NCBI GenBank assembly: GCA_036521995.1
Contig: DATDGR010000121.1
Span: 1-32,490 of the forward strand
Source: Gp13-AA77 sp036521995
GTDB lineage: Bacteria > Acidobacteriota > Terriglobia > UBA7540
Length of the DNA stretch: 32,490 nucleotides
Reading direction: 5' to 3'
Below the pieces are notes generated by a model, which worked only from the letters and a program-made list of their open reading frames with translations, was not told where the DNA came from and ran no database searches. Each line of letters opens with the position of its first letter. The first letter of the stretch is position 1. Positions 26,533 through 32,490 of this stretch are shown piece after piece. A program made the translations under genes and the position numbers.

Positions 26533-28731
26533 TCACCGCCCTGAACAGGCTTCGATCGCCCGGTCGAGACCTTGTTCCAGCTTCTGGGCCTGCTCCTGGG
26601 CGCGCTTTAGGTCATGGTCGGCAAGGGCCTCGCGCAGGCCGGGCAAGGTCTCGGCCTCGTAGCTCGGCAAGGGGGCATAGATCAGGTGGCGAAACCAGGG
26701 GCGTCCGGGAATTCCCTCCGGGTCGAGGAGGGCGCGCTCTTCAGTGGCGAGGCAGGCATTCACTTGGGCGGCCCCGGCGGCGTTCGAGAGCGCCGGGGCA
26801 CCGCTGGCCGACCGCCAGGCCTCGAGGCGGGCCGTGACCGCAGCGGCGGCATCGCGCCAGCGCCGGCAGCGGTCGAGTAAAGGCGGGATCGCCTGGGCGG
26901 CGAAGGTCGGCGGGGCAAGTGACTCTAGGCTATCGATATAGGCTTTTGTCTCGGTGGCATAAGGGGCGTAGTCCAGGGGCTCAAGATCGGCGTTGGCAAA
27001 GCGCAAGGCGAGAATCCCCCACAAACGGGCCATGGCGGCGTGGTAGCGGAATCCGGGATCCCCGAACTTCTGCATCCAATCGAAATCGTCATAGAGCGAA
27101 TGGTAGACGCCGTAAGGTCCGTCGAACGCCAGGTCTGCCGAGGGAACGCCGTCGTGCTGAAGAAAGACCATGAAGTCCGAGCCGCCGCCCAGGATGCCGA
27201 AGGGAACTCCGGCGCCACTCGAGCCCGGAACGGCATAGCTGCGGACGTTAAGCGCGCTCTTCTCGGCGGCCCAGCGATCGTAAAGGCTCTCGCCGGTGTC
27301 GGGATCACGGACCGATTGGGCGGCTTCGATAGCTGCAGGTAGAAGCGCGGGGACGAGGCTGACGGAGAGATGGCGTCCGCTGGTGGCGGAGTCCACGTTG
27401 AGGCACACCACGGCGTTCTTCTTCAGGTCTTCCTCGAACTGCTCGCCCCACTCGGTGGAGCCCGTCAGCGTGTATTCCTCGGCGTCCCAGCTTCCGAACA
27501 CCAGCGTGCGGCGAGGTCGAAAACCGTGGCGAAGAAGCTCGCCGAAAGCGCGCGCGGTCTCGAGCAGAGCCGCGGTGCCGCTCGCCGGATCCACGGCCCC
27601 GTACACCCAGGCGTCGTGGTGGTTCGAGAGCACCACCAGTTTGTCCGGCTCGTCGCTGCCTCGAATCTTCCCGATCACATCCCAGATCGGCGTGACCCGA
27701 TTCTCCATGGCGAGAGCCCAATGGACCTGCGCGGTGCCGTCGCCGGTGTGATAGGCGAACGGGAGACCTCCTTGCCATTCCCGCGGGACTGCGGGTCCAC
27801 GAAGGCGGCTCAGAATCTCGCCCGCGTCCGCCGGCGACAGCGGCATCATCGGTATTTTGGGAAGAATCCGCGATTCGGCCTCGGTGATGCGGCGCGCTCC
27901 TTCGGTTGACGGCCACCCGGGCGTCAGGGGATCACCGGGCGCGATGAAATCGTAAACCACGGAGCCGCGCTGGAAATGTCCGAGCGGACCCCATGGACCG
28001 TGCGGGTAGACGGCGCCTTGCGTGGCGCCATCCTCAGCGGGATCGGAATAGACCAGGACCCCTGCCACGCCCTGCTTTTCGGCCTCGAGGCTCTTTCCGC
28101 CGCGATAGCCCTGAAAATACCGCACCAGCACGATTCGGCCTTGCACGCTGATGCCGAGTTTGGCGAGCCGATCGTAGTCCTCGGCGTTGCCGTAGTTGGC
28201 ATAGATCACCGGCGCGGTGATGTCCGCGGAGGGCGAGTAGGCGTTCCATGGCATCCGGACCAGGGGATCGGCTACCTGGGTAGCCTTGTCACCGCGAATT
28301 GGCGGTTCGGGATGGGCCAAGGTCACCCGGTCCGGAGCTGTGAGCTCCAGGCTCACCTTATGGGGATACGACAGCAGCACCTTGTACTCGACGATTTCCG
28401 TCTCGATCCCGTCGCGGTGGAACTCGTCGGCGATGAACTCGGTCACGCGCCGATCGCCTGGCGTCCCGGCCACATGAGGCTCGGCCGTGAGCCGGCGCAG
28501 GAACCGGCCGCAATTGCGGCTCCGGACGACCTTCTGATAGCGCTGTTCCCACCGGCGTTCGCTTTCGAAAGTGGCAGGGCCGAATCCTAGCGGCACATCG
28601 AGGCGCCCATACGTGGCGCTGGCACAAGACGCCTTTTCGGTAGTGCGGGGCGAGGCTTCAGCCCTTTTCAGGAGCAAGAGTGGCAAGGCCAGAGGCAGGA
28701 TCAAAAGGGGTGTCGAGCGTAGGTTCAACAC
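26533..28731 (-). CDS. Secreted M28B-type metallopeptidase, glutamate carboxypeptidase II-like
   Basis: The 732-residue protein starts at GTG 28731 with CGGAG about five bases upstream. A signal peptide is clear (PLLILPLALPLLLLKRAEAS), so it is periplasmic or secreted. A protease-associated domain spans about 160-290 (VIYANYGNAEDYDRL, GRIVLVRYFQGYRGGKSLEA). The di-zinc catalytic site matches glutamate carboxypeptidase II with near-identical spacing: His371 (NHHDAW), Asp381 (GAVDPASG), Glu418/Glu419 (WDAEEY), Asp447 (NVDSA) and His544 (YHSLYDDF). A C-terminal transferrin-receptor-like dimerisation domain follows (about 600-725). It probably trims peptides or acylated amino acids for nutrient recovery. 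It is divergent from the SDR gene. Confidence 0.95.
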   Translation of the reverse strand: MLNLRSTPLLILPLALPLLLLKRAEASPRTTEKASCASATYGRLDVPLGFGPATFESERRWEQRYQKVVRSRNCGRFLRRLTAEPHVAGTPGDRRVTEFIADEFHRDGIETEIVEYKVLLSYPHKVSLELTAPDRVTLAHPEPPIRGDKATQVADPLVRMPWNAYSPSADITAPVIYANYGNAEDYDRLAKLGISVQGRIVLVRYFQGYRGGKSLEAEKQGVAGVLVYSDPAEDGATQGAVYPHGPWGPLGHFQRGSVVYDFIAPGDPLTPGWPSTEGARRITEAESRILPKIPMMPLSPADAGEILSRLRGPAVPREWQGGLPFAYHTGDGTAQVHWALAMENRVTPIWDVIGKIRGSDEPDKLVVLSNHHDAWVYGAVDPASGTAALLETARAFGELLRHGFRPRRTLVFGSWDAEEYTLTGSTEWGEQFEEDLKKNAVVCLNVDSATSGRHLSVSLVPALLPAAIEAAQSVRDPDTGESLYDRWAAEKSALNVRSYAVPGSSGAGVPFGILGGGSDFMVFLQHDGVPSADLAFDGPYGVYHSLYDDFDWMQKFGDPGFRYHAAMARLWGILALRFANADLEPLDYAPYATETKAYIDSLESLAPPTFAAQAIPPLLDRCRRWRDAAAAVTARLEAWRSASGAPALSNAAGAAQVNACLATEERALLDPEGIPGRPWFRHLIYAPLPSYEAETLPGLREALADHDLKRAQEQAQKLEQGLDRAIEACSGR

Positions 28732-28920
28732 GAAGACTCCGCGCCGCCGGCGACGGGCATTATAGGCTGTCGAACGGCAAAGTCAAAGGTCAGAATCAGG
28801 AGTTCGTCAGGAACAAGGCTCCGCGAAGTCGCCATTACCGGGAACTGACGCTTGCCTTCCCGGCTAATCGGGTCACAATGGTTCCGGATGGGCGACACTC
28901 AAACGGAGGGCAAAACGAAC

Positions 28921-29679
28921 ATGGCAACCGACGGCAGGATCGCGCTGGTGACCGGGGCTGGCAGCGGCATCGGCCGCGCCGTCAGCCTGGCCTTGCAGGC
29001 TGCGGGATATTCGGTGGTGCTGGCCGGGCGTCGCGCGCCGAGACACGAGGAGACAGCCACGTTGGCGAAGCCCCCGGGCGGCAGGATGCTGGTTGTGCCC
29101 ACCGACGTCGGCAACCCTGATAGTGTCCGGGCGCTGTTCTCAAGAATCAGGGAAGCTTTTGAACGGCTGGACCTTCTGTTCAACAACGCGGGCATCGGCG
29201 CGCCCGGCATTCCCATGGAGGATCTCACCTACGAGCAGTGGAGCGCCGTCGTGAGCACCAACCTGACGGGCGCATTCCTGTGCGCGCAGGAGGCGGTCAG
29301 GCTTATGAAGGCGCAGGATCCGCGCGGCGGGCGCATTATCAACAATGGCTCGATCTCGGCTCACGCCCCCAGGCCGAACTCGGCACCCTACACAGCCACC
29401 AAACACGCCCTGACGGGGCTCACCAAGTGCATTTCACTCGACGTTCGCCAATATGACATCGCCTGCGGGCAGATCGACGTCGGAAACGCTGCTACCGAAA
29501 TGACCAAGAGGATGACGGCCGGTGTGCCGCAAGCGAACGGCGTCCGAATGCCTGAACCGCAGATGGATGTGCGGCATGTGGCGGAGGCGGTCCTCTACAT
29601 GGCGAATCTTCCTCTGGACGCCAATGTGCAGTTCATGACCGTGATGGCCACCAAGATGCCGTTCATCGGCCGCGGTTGA
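28921..29679 (+). CDS. SDR-family oxidoreductase
   Basis: The 252-residue short-chain dehydrogenase/reductase starts at ATG 28921 behind GGAGGG; longer in-frame starts (TTG 28852, ATG 28888) lack support. The NAD(P) motif TGAGSGIG is at 11-18 and NNAG at 88-91. The catalytic residues are Asn114, Ser144 (NNGSIS), Tyr157 and Lys161 (YTATK). Instead of the usual PG after the sixth strand it reads GQIDVGNAATEM, typical of one SDR subgroup. The residue after the second strand is Arg (LAGRR), favouring NADP(H). Substrate unknown. Convergent with the GH97 gene, with only 15 bases between stops. Confidence 0.92.
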   Translation: MATDGRIALVTGAGSGIGRAVSLALQAAGYSVVLAGRRAPRHEETATLAKPPGGRMLVVPTDVGNPDSVRALFSRIREAFERLDLLFNNAGIGAPGIPMEDLTYEQWSAVVSTNLTGAFLCAQEAVRLMKAQDPRGGRIINNGSISAHAPRPNSAPYTATKHALTGLTKCISLDVRQYDIACGQIDVGNAATEMTKRMTAGVPQANGVRMPEPQMDVRHVAEAVLYMANLPLDANVQFMTVMATKMPFIGRG

Positions 29680-29694
29680 TCGGAGAAGCCACCC

Positions 29695-31719
29695 TCATGG
29701 GCCAGCGGAAGCAGGTGTAAAGGTCGCCGCCAGACCGCCGCCGAAGGCGAGGTGGACGGTGAGATGGTCGCCGGCCTGGAAGGTGGCGTCGCGGGTGCTC
29801 AGATCAGAGGCATTCCGGGCGGCGTCCGGACCATCGCTGTAAATGCGGGCTCGATAGGCGCCGGAACCGAGGAAGCTGAGCGGGATATCCAAGTCGCGCG
29901 GCGTCCAGTCGGTCATGCTGCCGAGGTACCAGGTGTTGCCCTGGCGGCGCGCCACGGTAATGGACTCTCCCGGATCGCCGTCGATCACGCGAGTCTCATC
30001 CCATACCGTCGGCACCTGATCGAGAAAATCCATGCCCGGATTGTGGTCGTAGTCCTCCGGGTAATCGGAAAGCATCTGCAGGGGGCTGAAATAGACCACG
30101 TACATGGCGAGCTGATGGGCGCGCGTGGCCTGGCACATGGGATTCACCATCCGCGGTTCAAATTGATCGCGGGTGGCGTTGTTGAAGCAGCCCGGAGTGT
30201 AATCGAGCGGGCCGGCGAGCATGCGCGTGAAGGGCAGGATCAGGTGATGATAGGGCGTGTCGCGGTAGCTCCATTTGTTGTATTCCATGCCCAGCACGCC
30301 TTCGCGCGTGAGCTGGTTCGGGTAGGTGCGCCGCATGCCGGTGGGCTTGAAGGCGCCGTGAAAGTCCACCACCAGATGATGCTTCGCGGCCTCGCGCGTA
30401 ACCCGGTAGTAGAAGTTCACCATCTCCTGGTCGTCGCGGTTCATGAAATCCACCTTGATGCCGGATACGCCCCATTTCTCAAAGAGCGGAAAAGCCTCCT
30501 CCATCTGCTTCTGGACGGATTGCCAGTGCATCCAGAGCAGCACCTTCACGTGGCGCTCCTTGGCAAAGGCGATCACCTTGGGCAAGTCGACGTTGTCGTT
30601 CCAGTGGGTGATGTCGGCGCGATCCCATCCGTTGTCAGCATCGGAGAAGCGGGCCCAGCCGGCGTCGATCAGCATGTAAGGCAGGTGGTGATCGGCGGAA
30701 AACTGAATGTAATGCTCCAGGGTCTCGGTGTTCATGCCCGGCTTGAAGCTGACGCCGGTGGCGTAATCGCCAGACCACCAATCCCACGCTGTCTTCCCCG
30801 GCTCGATCCACGAGGTATCCTCCAGCGCGCAAGGCGGGTTGAGGTTGAGCACCAGGTCATGAGACTCGATCAGCCCGCCCGGCTCCGGGCTTACCATCAG
30901 CAGGCGCCAGGGCGAGGCCTTCGGTGTCGCAGCTTTCACGGCCTGGCCGGGATGATCCGGCAGCGGCGAGAGTCGCGTGGCCAATCCGTCCGGAACGTGC
31001 GCCGCCCTCGTGATATAGGTGCCGGCATAGTCCTCGAGGTCCGCCTCCGTGACAGCCACCCAGGGGCCTTGGTGAACGTGCACCAGCAGGGGCAATCCGA
31101 CGAGCCAGGAAGGCTCGATCTCATCAAGCGCCACCTGGCGGAACTCGTCTTCGTAAGCCGTCGTGAAGCTGTCGAGCCTGAGAGCGAAGGCCGAGCCGGT
31201 GCGCGCAAAGTAAAACCCCGTGTCTTCGTTGCTGAGGACGAAGGTCGGCAAGGCCGCTTGCTGAGGTAGCACATAGCGAAAGGCCACGCCGCCGTCATAG
31301 GCTCGGAAGATGATGTCCAGGCGGCGCTGAGCTGATCCTCCCTCCTGCAGGTGGACGGTCAGCTCGTTGTAATGGTCGCGGACGGTGCGGTTGTCATTGA
31401 TGGGATCCTCCCAAGACGAATCGTGCGAGTCCGTTGAGCTGCCGGCCACGGAGAGGTCGTGATCGAGGGCGGGCGCGCCGTCAAACTGCAAGCCCAACGG
31501 GGAATCCGCCAGCAGAGGCTCGCCTTCAAACGAGACGCTGTAATAGGGCCGCGAGCCTGGCTGATAAGGTGGCGGCAGGCTCTTGACGCTGAAGCTCACC
31601 ACGAGCTTGCCGTCGGGCGACTTCACGGTCAGGACCTGAGCCCCGACTCTCGCGGCCACGGCCGGCCAGAATATAGCGCAGGCCGCAGCCAGCGTGGCGA
31701 TTCGCAGGTCAGTCCGCAT
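29695..31719 (-). CDS. Secreted glycoside hydrolase family 97 enzyme
   Basis: The 674-residue protein starts at ATG 31719 behind GAGGGGAGTGG. The N-terminal 27 residues are a signal peptide ending at AARVGAQ. A beta-sandwich domain (about 30-285: SPDGKLVVSFSV, YYSVSFEG) is followed by a TIM barrel (WIEPGKTAWDWWSGDYATG, PYMLIDAGWARFSD) and a C-terminal beta-domain, the GH97 order. GIKVDFMNRDDQ places Asp424 where retaining GH97 alpha-galactosidases have their nucleophile. Glu479 in GMEYNK, 55 residues later, is the likely acid/base. I therefore infer the retaining subgroup rather than the inverting SusB type. Substrate is probably alpha-galactoside, not certain. No SusC/SusD genes accompany it. 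Confidence 0.93.
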   Translation of the reverse strand: MRTDLRIATLAAACAIFWPAVAARVGAQVLTVKSPDGKLVVSFSVKSLPPPYQPGSRPYYSVSFEGEPLLADSPLGLQFDGAPALDHDLSVAGSSTDSHDSSWEDPINDNRTVRDHYNELTVHLQEGGSAQRRLDIIFRAYDGGVAFRYVLPQQAALPTFVLSNEDTGFYFARTGSAFALRLDSFTTAYEDEFRQVALDEIEPSWLVGLPLLVHVHQGPWVAVTEADLEDYAGTYITRAAHVPDGLATRLSPLPDHPGQAVKAATPKASPWRLLMVSPEPGGLIESHDLVLNLNPPCALEDTSWIEPGKTAWDWWSGDYATGVSFKPGMNTETLEHYIQFSADHHLPYMLIDAGWARFSDADNGWDRADITHWNDNVDLPKVIAFAKERHVKVLLWMHWQSVQKQMEEAFPLFEKWGVSGIKVDFMNRDDQEMVNFYYRVTREAAKHHLVVDFHGAFKPTGMRRTYPNQLTREGVLGMEYNKWSYRDTPYHHLILPFTRMLAGPLDYTPGCFNNATRDQFEPRMVNPMCQATRAHQLAMYVVYFSPLQMLSDYPEDYDHNPGMDFLDQVPTVWDETRVIDGDPGESITVARRQGNTWYLGSMTDWTPRDLDIPLSFLGSGAYRARIYSDGPDAARNASDLSTRDATFQAGDHLTVHLAFGGGLAATFTPASAGP

Positions 31720-32054
31720 GGTCCACTCCCCTCGTGATCTTGTATCCTTGGCGTCGAGCTTACCTTTCAGGTGCCGCTGCTGAGTCTCCGTTCCCGCGAG
31801 ACGGGCATGGTACTACAAAGTGCGGCTGATGTGCGTCGTGGGATGATGGTCATGAATTGCGCTGGCCGGCAGGAGCGGCAGTAGGCAGCAGGAGGAGGCT
31901 GCGGTCTCACTATTCCATGCGATAAAAGAAATCGATGGCAGAGCGCCCGCGCGCCTTCAGCATCTTCCCGGCAACCTGTTAAACTAGCTGGACCGTGCCG
32001 AGCGACGCCGGTGAGGTCGCATCCGGTAATTCCCAATGGGATTGGACTTTTCGC
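31720..32054. promoter_or_regulatory. Divergent intergenic region between GH97 and amt genes
   Basis: This 335-base spacer separates the minus-strand GH97 gene from the plus-strand small membrane protein. It must hold the promoter of GH97 and probably that of the downstream ammonium transporter. I see a TTAAACT near 31979-31985 that could be part of a plus-strand -10 region, but no matching -35 box. No open frame is convincing. Confidence 0.25.
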
Positions 32055-32219
32055 ATGAAGGTGGCCGGCTTTCTCTTGCTGCTCGCGGGATGGGGGATTG
32101 TGCTGGCCGCCGTGGCGCTTCTAGCGTCGACCACTCGGGTTGATTTTGTGCTGGCGGGGATCGGTGTGGAACTGCTGGGGTTGGTCATCGTGGTCCACAG
32201 TCATCAGGAATCCCGCTAG
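32055..32219 (+). CDS. Small two-helix membrane protein
   Basis: A 54-residue product from ATG 32055 contains two hydrophobic helices: VAGFLLLLAGWGIVLAAVAL (about 2-21) and VLAGIGVELLGLVIVVHSH (about 32-50). A short loop with Arg and Asp lies between, and the protein ends QESR. A longer start at GTG 31995 adds 20 polar residues and has no ribosome site. The stop is 17 bases before the ammonium transporter start, so co-transcription is likely. I do not recognise the family; small membrane proteins of this kind could assist a transporter, but that is a guess from position. Confidence 0.6.
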   Translation: MKVAGFLLLLAGWGIVLAAVALLASTTRVDFVLAGIGVELLGLVIVVHSHQESR

Positions 32220-32236
32220 ATTAAGAGGATACGGCT

Positions 32237-32490
32237 TTGTCGGTTCGCGCACTCCCGGATGCCGCCGCCTTACTCTGCCTTTTCTGCATTCTTCTGGTTC
32301 CTCTCGCCACTGCCGGGCTTTCATTCATCAACACCGGCCTCGGCCGTTCCCGCAGCGCGGCGCACTCCATGATGGCTGCGATGTCCGTGATAGCGGTGTC
32401 GGCCCTCGTCTTCTTCGTCTGCGGATTCGCCTGGCAAGGCTTTATCGGAGGGCCGGCGCACTTCCTGGTGATCTCGGGGCAGGCCTGGGA
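32237..32490 (+). CDS. amt: Ammonium transporter, N-terminal part (cut by window edge)
   Basis: From TTG 32237 (GAGGA about eight bases upstream) the frame stays open to the window end. It encodes 84 residues with the Amt/Rh N-terminal pattern: a first membrane helix AALLCLFCILLVPLATAGLS, then GLGRSRSAAHSMMAAMSVIA, a second helix VSALVFFVCGFAWQGF, and GGPAHFLVISG. Amt proteins form trimers in the inner membrane that conduct ammonium. The TTG start is inferred from the ribosome site and family length. The rest of the gene, and any glnK next to it, lies outside. The tiny membrane protein is directly upstream. Confidence 0.85.
   Translation, partial: MSVRALPDAAALLCLFCILLVPLATAGLSFINTGLGRSRSAAHSMMAAMSVIAVSALVFFVCGFAWQGFIGGPAHFLVISGQAW

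Noticed and set aside
29752..31269. 505-codon open frame antisense to the GH97 gene
   Set aside because: The opposite strand encodes GH97 with catalytic motifs; this frame is a composition shadow rich in His/Val/Gly/Arg.

Overview
The window looks like a chromosomal segment of a GC-rich soil- or sediment-type bacterium, most probably an acidobacterium. This is inferred from gene content: bacillithiol ligase BshC, GloVer-repeat protein, GH172 (DUF2961) and GH97 glycosidases, M28 glutamate-carboxypeptidase-like peptidase, and TatT-like TPR protein. There are no rRNA or tRNA genes to confirm it. Most of the window is ordinary chromosome with housekeeping blocks. No CRISPR array, prophage or intact transposase was seen.

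Layout: (1) 1-1491 is a gene-poor, visibly less GC-rich stretch. It starts with the frameshifted relic of a two-transmembrane protein resembling SLATT-type proteins. (2) 1492-8105 is accessory and metabolic: a SAM methyltransferase directly downstream of a secreted seven-repeat GloVer protein (minus strand), a secreted GH172-type glycosidase (plus), pirin (minus), a small exported protein of unknown function behind a leader that can fold into a hairpin (plus), and a Tat-exported beta-carbonic anhydrase (minus). (3) 8280-20194 is a plus-strand housekeeping run: a good sigma-70-like promoter, then hrcA, grpE, dnaJ (no dnaK), lepB, carA, a nucleotidyltransferase-like gene wedged between the carbamoyl-phosphate synthetase genes, carB, a DHDPS/NAL-family aldolase and bshC. 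(4) 20242-25618 is a minus-strand run: thiG, a lipase-maturation-factor-like membrane protein, a long-chain acyl-CoA synthetase and a TatT-like TPR protein. (5) 25619-26532 is a gene-free spacer with a 100-bp palindromic intergenic repeat. (6) 26533-32490 holds an M28 metallopeptidase (minus), an SDR oxidoreductase (plus), a GH97 glycosidase (minus), a tiny membrane protein and the start of an ammonium transporter cut by the window edge.

Functional themes are protein quality control and export (HrcA/GrpE/DnaJ, LepB), pyrimidine/arginine precursor synthesis (CarAB), low-molecular-weight thiol synthesis (BshC), thiazole synthesis (ThiG), and secreted scavenging of glycans and peptides (GH172, GH97, M28). 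I did not find a convincing new multi-gene system. The most useful leads are the SLATT-like relic, the nucleotidyltransferase between carA and carB, the aldolase lacking the DapA substrate-binding arginine, the hrcA promoter with inverted repeats but no CIRCE, and the structured leader before the small exported protein.
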